DNA from: Hyphomicrobiaceae bacterium
GTDB taxonomy: Bacteria; Pseudomonadota; Alphaproteobacteria; Rhizobiales; Hyphomicrobiaceae
DNA length: 64,000 nt
Reading direction: 5' to 3'
Assembly (NCBI GenBank): GCA_020638035.1
Contig: JACKJI010000006.1
Coordinates: 2,501-66,500 of the forward strand
In this document: positions 48,013 through 55,391 of the stretch, in pieces
Numbering within the stretch: the stretch's first letter is position 1
Layout of the letters: the number at the start of each line of letters is the position of its first letter
The notes under the pieces: model-generated
What the model saw: the letters and a program-made list of their open reading frames with translations, nothing else
Database searches by the model: none
What the model was told of the DNA's origin: nothing
Translations under genes and position numbers: made by a program

Positions 48013-48759
48013 TCAGTCTGGGCCACTGATTTGCGGTTTCTCTAATAATGTTTCGGGCACCGGCGGGCGCATGCCGAGTGCGTGATGCGGGCGCACGTGA
48101 TTGTACTGCCGGAGCCACGTGTTGATGACGACCTGCGCTTGCCTTGTCGTTGCGAACCACTCGGCATTGAGCACCTCGCGCCGCAGCGTGCCGTTGAAGC
48201 GCTCGTTGTAGCCGTTCTCCCAAGGCGAGCCAGGATAGATGCGGATCGGTTGAATGCCGACACGGCTGAGCCAATCCTGGAACGGTGCCGCGGCGAACTC
48301 AGGACCATTGTCGGAGCGGATATAGTCCGGCCGGCCGCGTTCCAGCAGCAGCGGATAGAGCGCCTCCAGCACTTCTGCCGAGCCCATCTTCGCGGCCACG
48401 CTCACGCACAGCGCCTCGCGCGTATACTCATCGAGCACGGTGAGCATCTTGTAGGAGCGCCCGTTGCTCAGCCTGTCGTGGACGAAGTCGATCGACCAGA
48501 TGTGGTTTTGGTATTTCGGCCTCAGCCGGATCACCGATGCATCATGATGATAAAGGCGCTTGCGCTTCTTGTGCCGCTGCGGGAGCTGCAGGCCCTCCTC
48601 GCGCCACAGCCGCTCGACCTTCTTGTGATTGGCCCGCCAGCCTTCAACCTCAAGCAGCTCGCCCACCTTGCGATAGCCGTACCGGCCGTACTGCTTGGCC
48701 AGCCGGATCAATGCCAGGCGCAACTCGTCGTCATCTTTCTCGGAAGACCTGTACTGCAA
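48013..48759 (-). CDS. IS3-family transposase OrfB (outer element)
   Basis: 248-aa visible part of the DDE integrase domain. Catalytic residues are seen in WSIDFVHD, IRSDNGPEF and GYNERFNGTL. The N-terminal HTH_21 region (LALIRLAKQYGRYGYRKVGEL) is present. The same reading continues upstream to about 48885 (GLSAGQLRAAVVHTRQKLG), normally reached from orfA by a frameshift; because orfA is split, the transposase is probably no longer made efficiently. Confidence 0.85.
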   Translation of the reverse strand: MQYRSSEKDDDELRLALIRLAKQYGRYGYRKVGELLEVEGWRANHKKVERLWREEGLQLPQRHKKRKRLYHHDASVIRLRPKYQNHIWSIDFVHDRLSNGRSYKMLTVLDEYTREALCVSVAAKMGSAEVLEALYPLLLERGRPDYIRSDNGPEFAAAPFQDWLSRVGIQPIRIYPGSPWENGYNERFNGTLRREVLNAEWFATTRQAQVVINTWLRQYNHVRPHHALGMRPPVPETLLEKPQISGPD

Positions 48760-48976
48760 GGTGCTGCGCGCAAGACCGACAACCCGGCACGTGCGGCGCT
48801 CCGTCGTGCCGAGTTTCTGGCGCGTGTGAACGACCGCCGCGCGGAGCTGGCCAGCGCTCAGCCCTTCGGTTTTAAAAAATCGAGGCTCTCCTTCAGGATC
48901 AGCTTGTCCAGCTCAAGGTCAGCAACGATTTTCTTCAGCCGCTGGTTCTGACCTGCCCAATTTCTTCGGACCACGT

Positions 48977-49930
48977 TTAGCTTGAGAGATCAGCCCTCGT
49001 TGCTTTTGCTGTTTGCCTCTTGCGAGGCGGTTGCGCGACGGGGCGGAGCGCGGAGGCCCCACATACCGCAGCGATCCGGCCCGTCGCCGGCACGGGCGCT
49101 GCGTCTTGCTCCTTCAGTCTTGCCACGAACGCGGCCGGCGTCATGTAGCCTATGCTCGAATGCGGCCGCACCTCGTTGAAGTGGCGCCGCCACGTCTCGA
49201 TCACGACCTTTGCTTCGGCCCGCGAGCGGAACCATTCCAGCGACAGGCACTCGTCGCGGAACTTGCCGTTGAAGCTCTCGGTCGCGCCATTCTGCCAGGG
49301 CTTGCCCGGATCGATCAACGCGCACCCGATGCCCTGACCGACGATCCACTTCAGCAGCGCCCGCGACACGAACTCGGGCCCGTTGTCGGACCTCAGATAC
49401 AGCGGCGCGCCGCGCTCCGAGACGAGCCGCGACAGCACCTCGATCACGCGGCCCGAGCGGATGCGGCCATCGACCTCGATCGCCAGACCCTCTTTCGTCC
49501 ACTCGTCGGTGACGGTGAGGCACTTCAGCTGCTGACCGTTGGCGCACCAGTCGAACACGAAGTCGTAGCTCCACACCTGGTTCGCACCGGTCGGCGCGTT
49601 CGGGCGCGGACGGCCCGTCGCGATGCGCTTTCTCGGCCGCTTGCGCGGCACTTGAAGCTTCGCCAGTCGCCACAGGCGATGGCAGCGGCCGAAGCTCATC
49701 ACATGCCCTTCCCGTTCGAGGAAGATCGCGATCCGACGATAGCCGTAGCGCGGATACTGCGCGGCGAGCGCCGCCATCCGCGCCAGCACCGGCGCATCCG
49801 TCTCCGCCTTCGTCGATCGATACCGCAACGCCGACCGCCCCACTCCGATCAGCGTGCAAGCCCGCCGCTGCGACAGGCCATGCCCTGTCGCGTACGCCAC
49901 CTGCGAACGGCGAGCCGGCACGCTCACCAT
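48977..49930 (-). CDS. IS3-family transposase OrfB (inner element)
   Basis: 317 codons from the ATG at 49930 (MVSVPARRSQVAYATG). The DDE residues are seen in VWSYDFVFDW, LRSDNGPEF and NGATESFNGKF. It is normally made as an OrfAB fusion through slippage on a run of seven A (49930-49936 on the minus strand). The C-terminus carries an extra basic tail of about 40 residues that runs to the end of the element. Confidence 0.9.
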   Translation of the reverse strand: MVSVPARRSQVAYATGHGLSQRRACTLIGVGRSALRYRSTKAETDAPVLARMAALAAQYPRYGYRRIAIFLEREGHVMSFGRCHRLWRLAKLQVPRKRPRKRIATGRPRPNAPTGANQVWSYDFVFDWCANGQQLKCLTVTDEWTKEGLAIEVDGRIRSGRVIEVLSRLVSERGAPLYLRSDNGPEFVSRALLKWIVGQGIGCALIDPGKPWQNGATESFNGKFRDECLSLEWFRSRAEAKVVIETWRRHFNEVRPHSSIGYMTPAAFVARLKEQDAAPVPATGRIAAVCGASALRPVAQPPRKRQTAKATRADLSS

Positions 49931-50187
49931 TTTTTTGCGGCGATCTCCTTCATCACCTCGATCTCGAGATCGCGCTCGGCGACGAGCTTCTTCAGCCGCG
50001 CATTCTCCGCTTCGAGCTGCTTCAGACGGCGCACGTCGTCTGACTGCAGCGCCCCGAAGCGCTTGCGCCACGTGTAGATCGTCTGCTCGCTGATGCCGTG
50101 CCTCTTCGCAACCTCGCCGACAGTCCCGCGATCCGCCTCGCGAAGGATCGCCACCATCTGCTCGTCCCGGAACCTGCTCTTGCGCAT
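49924..50187 (-). CDS. IS3-family transposase OrfA (inner element)
   Basis: 87-aa DNA-binding protein with the HTH_Tnp_1 helix-turn-helix (MRKSRFRDEQMVAILREAD, then VAKRHGISEQTIYTWRKRFG) and a leucine-zipper-like C-terminus (LKQLEAENARLKKLVAERD). It ends EIAAKKW at the A7 slippery run that lets ribosomes shift into orfB. Confidence 0.9.
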   Translation of the reverse strand: MRKSRFRDEQMVAILREADRGTVGEVAKRHGISEQTIYTWRKRFGALQSDDVRRLKQLEAENARLKKLVAERDLEIEVMKEIAAKKW

Positions 50188-50253
50188 GCCGTCCTCCGAT
50201 TCGGAGGCCAGTCTCTCAAGTTATCGATGGTCCGAAAACCCTGGGGCAGGTCA

Positions 50254-50454
50254 GTTCTCCTTCTCCAGCGCCTTCATCTCTGAGAGCTGCGAGCGGACCA
50301 TGCCGCCGAACTTCTTGCGCCAGGTGTAGTAGGTCGCGTCGCTGATCCCCGCCGCCCGGCAGGACGCCGAAACGTCACTCCCTGACGCCAGACGCACCTC
50401 GATCTCGCGCAACAGCTTCAGTATGTCCTCGTCCGAATGCCGCTTCCGGGCCAT
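50254..50454 (-). pseudogene. 5' part of outer IS OrfA, interrupted
   Basis: 67 codons (MARKRHSDEDILKLLREIEV ... KALEKEN) of the outer element's OrfA, with its helix-turn-helix (SASCRAAGISDATYYTWRKK). The inner IS end supplies an immediate TGA. The remaining part (QRLKKIVADLELDKL) lies at about 48880-48948, left of the inner element. Confidence 0.85.
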
Positions 50455-50510
50455 CGTTCGCTCCTCTCACAAGACGCTACATGATGGCCTAGTTTTAGGG
50501 GGCTAAGACA

Positions 50511-51305
50511 GAGGGGCCGGTCAGCGGCAATGTGCTGCTTCGCCGCGCCCAATATCGCGCCTCGGACAAGCCGGAAGACATCGTCCGCTCGATCGTCATG
50601 GGCAAGATCGCCAACCAGCGCTCGGTGCTGATGCGCGCCTTGCGCGATTACGGCTCGGGCATGGACGAGGCGAAGCGCACCGGCCTCGCCGACGCGGTGA
50701 CCCGGCTCGCACATATCCTGCGCCGCATCGAGCACTCGGACACGACGAGCGAAGCGATGCGGGGCTCGGAAGGCGAGGCCGCCAACGTCTACTTCTCGGT
50801 CTTCGACAATCTCATCCGCGTTCCCGAGGCCGACATGCGCTGGCGCGGACGTTCACGCCGGCCGCCGCTCGACCCGGTCAACGCGCTGCTTTCGTTTCTC
50901 TACACGCTGCTCACGCACGACTGCCGCAGCGCCTGCGAGAGTGTCGGCCTCGATCCCGCCGTCGGCTTCCTGCATCGGGATCGCCCCGGCCGGCCCTCGC
51001 TCGCACTCGATCTAATGGAGGAACTGCGCCCGGTGCTGGCCGACCGGCTCGCCGTTTCACTGATCAACCGCCGCCAGCTGACATCGAAGGATTTCGACAA
51101 GCGCGACGGCGGCGCCGTGCTGCTCGGCGAGGATGGGCGCAAATGTGTGCTGGCGGCCTGGCAGGAGCGCAAGAAGGAGGAGCGCACGCATCCCTTCCTG
51201 GATGAGCGCGCTCCGCTCGGCCTCGTGCCCTACGTGCAGGCGCAGATGCTGGCCCGCCACCTGCGCGGCGATCTCGACGTCTATCCGCCCTGGTTCTGGA
51301 AGTAG
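50511..51305 (+). pseudogene. cas1: Truncated cas1 (type I-C-like), 5' end lost at IS
   Basis: Cas1 is the integrase that inserts new spacers. The visible 264 codons begin EGPVSGNVLLRRAQYR exactly at the outer IS end, so roughly the first 80 residues (most of the N-terminal beta domain) are missing. Catalytic-domain residues remain: RGSEGEAANVYF (Glu), THDCRSACESVGLDP and FLHRDRPGRPSLALDLMEELRP (His and Asp). A GTG at 50532 could start a shortened product, but the protein would lack its dimer-forming domain. No cas3, cas5, cas7, cas8 or cas4 gene remains to the left. Confidence 0.9.
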
Positions 51306-51312
51306 GTGATGC

Positions 51313-51603
51313 ATGCTGGTTCTGGTCACGTACGACGTGCAGGTCTCAGGTGCTGGCGGAGCAAAGCGCCTGCGCCACGTCGCGAAGGCCTGCCGCGACT
51401 TCGGCCAGCGCGTGCAATTCTCCGTCTTCGAAATCGAGGTCGAGCCGGCGCAATGGGTTCGCCTCAAGGCGCGTCTCGAGAAGATCATTGATCCGGCCGT
51501 CGACAGCCTGCGCTACTATCATCTGGGCGCCAACTGGGAGCGCAAGGTCGAGCACATCGGCGCCAAGCCATCCGTCGACCTCACCGGGCCGCTGATCGTC
51601 TGA
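51313..51603 (+). CDS. cas2: CRISPR-associated endonuclease Cas2
   Basis: 96-aa ferredoxin-fold protein that pairs with Cas1 in spacer integration. The N-terminal strand MLVLVTYDVQ ends in the conserved Asp (D8), followed by RLRHVAKACRDFGQRVQFSVFE and LRYYHLGANW, all typical of type I-C Cas2. It starts 7 bases after the cas1 stop and looks intact, but its Cas1 partner is truncated. Confidence 0.93.
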   Translation: MLVLVTYDVQVSGAGGAKRLRHVAKACRDFGQRVQFSVFEIEVEPAQWVRLKARLEKIIDPAVDSLRYYHLGANWERKVEHIGAKPSVDLTGPLIV

Positions 51604-51818
51604 GATGACGACGTCGGCGAGGCGCCATTCGAACTTTTGTGCGAACCTGAAGCGTGCCGCAAAAGGCCGGGGTGTTCGCGCACGGGCGAGTTCTTTGAAA
51701 TCGTGGAGACTTTAGAGAGCGGGGACCTCGGCCGCGTTTGCTGGGAGCGGCGGTTGTCCATGGGTTCGCGCGACCAAATCCGTTTCCCTCTTCGCATCAA
51801 AGCGTTAAGTGTTGGACC
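51604..51818 (+). promoter_or_regulatory. Probable CRISPR leader
   Basis: A 215-base stretch between cas2 and the first repeat, without a gene. It is the expected place of the leader that holds the array promoter. No specific promoter element is certain. Confidence 0.5.
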
Positions 51819-51977
51819 GTCGCGCCTTCACGGGCGCGTGGATCGAAACCAGGCCGTGCATGCTTCCGACGTGTTCGACTACGTCGCGCCTTCACGGGCG
51901 CGTGGATCGAAACTCCGACGCCGACATTGAGGTCGAGTGTTTGCCCGTCGCGCCTTCACGGGCGCGTGGATCGAAAC
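51819..51977 (+). CRISPR. Three-repeat CRISPR array, type I-C-like
   Basis: Three identical 31-base repeats at 51819-51849, 51883-51913 and 51947-51977. Each begins GTCGCGCCTTCACGGGCGCG and ends GTGGATCGAAAC, close to the common I-C repeat. Two spacers of 33 bases (51850-51882, 51914-51946) lie between. All three repeats are also preceded by C, so the unit may be 32 bases. The array is very short and looks like a remnant. Confidence 0.95.
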
Positions 51978-52431
51978 ACAACCCTTGTACGCCGCTGATG
52001 GCGGCTGACATCGCTGCGATTGTTACGGCTATAACTCGCACTCCCTCAATGAACATCAGATGGGACGCCACGCATACTGGGACTGCTCACGGCGGCTTGG
52101 AGCCGCGAGCACGCGGCGATTGCCCTTCAACTTGTCTGGTCCAACCCAAGGAGCAGTCCTCGCGGGCGACGACATCTGCCAACCCCGGCGATCAACCAGC
52201 CGATGTCCGCAATTGGGATAGCGCTTGCATGCCCCTACGGCGGTTTCTGAATTTCGCAATGATCCGATAGCCCCCGTCGACCGGCCGACGCTTAGGGCCA
52301 GGAGCTGCCAATAACGGCGCTTTGCCGCCAAGGCCCGCTGTCTGCACACTTGCGGGCCTCGCCCAAAATAATCCCCGTGCCCCACACAGCATCGATCATC
52401 ACTCTAAGTCTTGCCAGCGAGTGAAGTGCCG
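51978..52431. other. Intergenic region after the CRISPR array
   Basis: About 450 bases with no further repeat copies and no credible gene. Short frames overlap on both strands without similarity. It may carry the promoter of the toxin gene. Confidence 0.4.
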
Positions 52432-53460
52432 ATGCGCGTTTCCAATTCATCAACCAATAAAGCCTGCGCGTCACCCCTGGTGTTGGAATGCGAAGCAGCA
52501 TGGGCGCGTATGGTGTTGGCGTTCAAGGCCTTCGTCCAAGTCGCGATCAAGGCGGGTTTCAATCCTGGCCAGCCGCGTGTTCCGGCAGGCAATCCCGATG
52601 GCGGCCAGTGGACCAGTTCGGGTGGTAGCGCTTCTGGTGGGCTTATCCATCTTGCTTCGAGTCGTTGGCAATCGGTTCGGGTTCGTGTCGGCCGCTCCTA
52701 CCTTGAGGCAACTCCCGGGCAATCCATGCGCCTCGCCAATGCTGCCGCCTGGGCGCGCACCGCGACGAATCGCGTTCGCGAAATTGAGCCGTTGTGGAGA
52801 CCGCACCCCAGCCTGACCGAAACAGTCGAAGGTGAGATCCGCGCGCTGGAAGGTGCAGCCCGCGAAGCCGAAGCACGCTATTTGGATTTGACCAGAAGCG
52901 ATCCACGTTTTGGCATCGGCGGCAATCAGGGCCCGGCCCTCAGCGAGCCTCCTACAAGTCCGAGGAGACCAGGGCCACCCGAAATCATCGAGGCCTACCG
53001 TCATGTAACGGGCATGCCTCCAGTTCCACCCGGAAAGCAAGCGCCAAGTTCTTCGGGAACGGTTGCTTACATCGACCTGGACGGGACGCCCATCATTGGT
53101 GTGAATTCTGACTCTCCTGGATACACAGCCGGCGACGACTCGCTGGCGCGCGTGTTGCGGTCGGAATTGATCGAGTTGTATCCAGATATGATGTCAACGA
53201 CGAATCTGGGCCAAATCCCAAACAACGCTGTCTATCACGCCGAGACCAATGCGCTATTGAGAGCGGCGCAGGTGTATGGTGGTATGCTTAGGGGGCGTGA
53301 GATAGAAATGCGCACGGATCGCGAATTGTGTAGCAGCTGTGAAGCATTGCTTCCACGTATTGGCTTACAACTTGGTAATCCAACGATCAGGATTGTCGAC
53401 GGCACTGGAACGCTGTGGATTCTGCGTGACGGCATCTGGCTTGAGGGGCGCCACCAATGA
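52432..53460 (+). CDS. Predicted deaminase-fold toxin
   Basis: 342-aa protein. Residues about 45-65 hold FNPGQPRVPAGNPDGGQWT, a linker motif common in rhizobial polymorphic proteins. The middle is helical and proline-rich. The C-terminal 140 residues look like a cytidine-deaminase-fold nuclease/deaminase domain: strand TVAYIDLDGTPIIGVNS, the zinc motif HAE (VYHAETNALLRAAQ) and CSSCEALLP (C-x-x-C) about 32 residues later. Deaminase toxins of this layout act on nucleic acid bases in rival cells. Its stop overlaps the next start (ATGA), typical of a toxin-immunity pair. The start ATG at 52432 is uncertain (TTG at 52411 is an alternative), and no secretion signal is visible. Confidence 0.75.
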   Translation: MRVSNSSTNKACASPLVLECEAAWARMVLAFKAFVQVAIKAGFNPGQPRVPAGNPDGGQWTSSGGSASGGLIHLASSRWQSVRVRVGRSYLEATPGQSMRLANAAAWARTATNRVREIEPLWRPHPSLTETVEGEIRALEGAAREAEARYLDLTRSDPRFGIGGNQGPALSEPPTSPRRPGPPEIIEAYRHVTGMPPVPPGKQAPSSSGTVAYIDLDGTPIIGVNSDSPGYTAGDDSLARVLRSELIELYPDMMSTTNLGQIPNNAVYHAETNALLRAAQVYGGMLRGREIEMRTDRELCSSCEALLPRIGLQLGNPTIRIVDGTGTLWILRDGIWLEGRHQ

Positions 53461-53936
53461 AGAAGCACGCGTATTTCCATACGTTCTGGGGAGATGAGTG
53501 GCCCACCCTGGAATTCCTAGAGCCCTATTTCACACATCCTGCGAAGGATTTTGGATGGTTTCCAAATTCCAGCAATGATAGCGCCAGCATCAGCATTCAG
53601 GGGCTCGATGGAACGGAGCACTTGCCTTGGGGGCGAGGACGCAAAGATATCGATCTAGCGATGTGGGGGAACTCTGAGCATGGTGTCCTGCTGCAACATT
53701 CTCGCATCGGCGGAGGTGTGCCGCGCCAGGATTGGTTCTCAAGGGGCGACACCACGAGGCTCAGGGAATGGGTTCGCACACTTCACAACGACCCCATGCC
53801 GATCGGGCTCTACATACCCTTCGACAAGGCCTGGAAAGCGGTCAAGGAGTTTATGGAAACCGAGGGGCAGCTTCCCACCAGCATCGAATGGATCAAGGGC
53901 GATGACCTGCCCGAAGGCACGTTCCCCGATCCGTGA
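53457..53936 (+). CDS. Probable immunity protein (Imm1-like)
   Basis: 159-aa acidic, tryptophan-rich protein whose ATG overlaps the toxin stop by 4 bases. Features include FHTFWGDEWPTLEFLEPYF, LPWGRGRKDIDLAMWGN and PIGLYIPFDKAWKAVKEFME. Size, acidity and position fit an immunity partner; Imm1 is the nearest family by pattern, which is known to accompany deaminase toxins, but this is inferred. It has no signal peptide, as expected for a cytoplasmic antidote. Confidence 0.6.
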   Translation: MKKHAYFHTFWGDEWPTLEFLEPYFTHPAKDFGWFPNSSNDSASISIQGLDGTEHLPWGRGRKDIDLAMWGNSEHGVLLQHSRIGGGVPRQDWFSRGDTTRLREWVRTLHNDPMPIGLYIPFDKAWKAVKEFMETEGQLPTSIEWIKGDDLPEGTFPDP

Positions 53937-54376
53937 TGGCGCGATGTCTGCTTAGCTGCCGCATGAGAGACGTGATTTTATCCGCATTGCCATGAGTGTT
54001 GACAGCCGCAAAGGGTCAGTCGCGTTGATTTGAGGCACTGTATCGCTTGACCGCTTGACCACCGGGAGCGGTCCTGCTTCGCGCTCAGCCGGCTCACAAC
54101 TCACTACATAGGCGCCAACTTTGTGCCTGTTGAAATACGTGCCCATTTTGGGTGCACAAGTCTGGCTAGCAAGTGATGCCATGGGTAGCGTTCTCCCATG
54201 CATCTCCCAACCTCCACCTGCTTTACCCGCTGGAACGACCAGATTGTCGCCGTCATCGCTCGCTTCGCTTACGACCCGGTTACCTACGTCCTCCCAACCC
54301 GTCACGCTCCCTATGTCCGCGTCGTTCGCTGGCGCACATATCTGCGCTGGCGCGACTGCCCGCGCTAGATTTCAGC
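53937..54376. other. Intergenic region, no supported gene
   Basis: About 440 bases. Plus-strand frames (from 54121) are Pro/Ser/Ala-rich shadows. Nothing is recognised; this appears to be eroded DNA. Confidence 0.35.
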
Positions 54377-54686
54377 ATGGCCAAGCTCCAAGACCCTTTC
54401 CGCAGGCTTCTCTGGCTGGCGTCCGACCGCTTCTTCACCGACCCCATTGACCTCGCCGTGGACCTCGACAACGATCCCCCAGGGCACGCTCCACCGCCTG
54501 AGCAGCAATCCCCACGGGTTTGCACCGCCCTATCCGCACCTCACAGACGCCGAACGCCTGGAACGCCACCAGCAGCTCATCACCGCCGCCCGCGCCTACA
54601 TCGTGCACATGCGCAAACTCACCGCTGATGCGGTGGATCTGTTGGAGTTGGGGCTTGAGCCGGTTGAGGCCGAAGAAGGCTCATGA
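54377..54686 (+). pseudogene. Frameshifted small hypothetical gene
   Basis: The ATG at 54377 reads MAKLQDPFRRLLWLASDRFF and DPIDLAVDLDNDP, which looks like protein. After about 54480 the sensible frame shifts by one, giving PYPHLTDAERLERHQQLI and VHMRKLTADAVDLLELGLEP to a TGA at 54684. No family is recognised. One frameshift probably separates the halves. Confidence 0.4.
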
Positions 54687-54687
54687 G

Positions 54688-54774
54688 CCTTGTGGATGGC
54701 CCCACCTGCACTTCGAGGTCCTGCACAATGGCGAACCCCTCACGCGCCCGCGCAGACCATCACGAACGTGGTAG
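54688..54774 (+). pseudogene. M23 peptidase C-terminal fragment
   Basis: About 29 codons reading CGWPHLHFEVLHNGEPLTRP, the last zinc-binding motif (HLHFEV) and tail of an M23 peptidase. The rest of the domain is absent. It is a leftover of a larger peptidase gene, possibly of a mobile element. Tandem GTGGTAGCTA (about 54768-54788) follows. Confidence 0.6.
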
Positions 54775-54834
54775 CTATGTGGTAGCTACGCCGATCCCCG
54801 GCTATCAACGATTTATGCTAAGCTATTGAAAACT

Positions 54835-54942
54835 ATGGCGCGCCTCGAAGGAGAAACTTCGAACGCGCTTTTTGAAACCTTAGCCGAGTGGAATACTCAC
54901 CTTAAAGCTGAAAATCCGAATATCGAGGAGTTGGTTGAATGA
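54835..54942 (+). CDS. Small 35-aa protein upstream of mobC
   Basis: Reads MARLEGETSNALFETLAEWN, THLKAENPNIEELVE, stop. The TGA overlaps the mobC-like ATG by 4 bases (ATGA), suggesting coupled translation. The bases at 54838-54868 could also fold as a hairpin (GCGCG ... CGCGC) followed by T5, so the region could be a regulatory leader or terminator instead. No family is recognised. Confidence 0.45.
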   Translation: MARLEGETSNALFETLAEWNTHLKAENPNIEELVE

Positions 54943-55391
54943 TCAACTCCGAGGCCAGACCTAGCCGGGCCGCCAAGCGGCGACCCGCTCCGCAGTCTAT
55001 TCGGCTTAGTCCTGAACAACGCATCGAGCTGGCGCGGCGAGCCGGTGACCAGCCCTTGGGCGGCTATATCAAGGCTGTCCTGTTTGAGGATGGCTGGGAG
55101 CACCGCGCGAGTTCGGCGCGGCCAGCGCTTGAGCGTGAAGCTTTGGGACAAGCGCTTGGTATGCTCGGCCAGAGCAATTTATCGGGAAACCTGGCTGCAC
55201 TGGCAGAGGTTGCCCGAGACGGCAATCTCTACACCGAGCCCGGCACAATCTCGCAGCTAGAGCGCGCTTGCGAAGATATCGCTGCGATCCGGGCGCTGCT
55301 GATGGAAGCGCTTGGCAAGCGGATGGCCAGTCAGCCGTCTGCGCATGATGCCTTTTTGGCTGCCAGCACGAACTGGAGGATACACAGATGA
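54939..55391 (+). CDS. MobC-like relaxosome accessory protein
   Basis: 150-aa protein with a basic N-terminus, then QSIRLSPEQRIELARRAGDQPLGGYIKAVLF, the ribbon-helix-helix-like block of MobC proteins, and a helical C-terminus. MobC helps the relaxase open the transfer origin. The stop overlaps the relaxase start (ATGA). An oriT should lie nearby, probably upstream, but I could not place it. Confidence 0.75.
   Translation: MINSEARPSRAAKRRPAPQSIRLSPEQRIELARRAGDQPLGGYIKAVLFEDGWEHRASSARPALEREALGQALGMLGQSNLSGNLAALAEVARDGNLYTEPGTISQLERACEDIAAIRALLMEALGKRMASQPSAHDAFLAASTNWRIHR

Larger units (their letters stand above)
48949..50253 (-). mobile_element. Inner IS3-family element with 4-bp target duplication
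   Basis: A complete 1,305-bp element with ends TGACCTGCCCAATTTC (left) and, read inward from the right, TGACCTGCCCCAGGG; both continue to TCGGACCA. The flanking GTTC at 48945-48948 and 50254-50257 is the target-site duplication inside orfA of the outer IS. Both transposase frames are intact, so it may still move. Confidence 0.9.
48001..50510 (-). mobile_element. Outer IS3-family element, split by a second IS
   Basis: Imperfect terminal inverted repeats: left TGTCCAGCCCCCTCAG..., right (read inward) TGTCTTAGCCCCCTAAAA..., both continuing to GGCCA. Without the inner element (1,305 bp plus a 4-base duplication) it would be about 1.2 kb, the normal size. Its orfA is cut after KALEKEN and resumes with QRLKKIVADL on the other side of the inner element. 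The right end lies directly against truncated cas1; no target duplication is visible at the outer ends, which suggests a deletion after insertion. Confidence 0.85.

Noticed and set aside
48077..48951. Plus-strand open frames over the transposase
   Set aside because: Antisense to the DDE motifs on the minus strand.
48001..50510. Target-site duplication at the ends of the outer IS
   Set aside because: Left flank ends CCGG, right flank begins GAGG; no matching direct repeat.
51978..52431. More degenerate CRISPR repeats after the third copy
   Set aside because: Looked for the GTCGCGCC and GGATCGAAAC ends; none found.
54768..54868. oriT or attachment site upstream of mobC
   Set aside because: Only a short tandem (GTGGTAGCTA twice) and a hairpin were seen; nothing allows a nick site or att core to be assigned.
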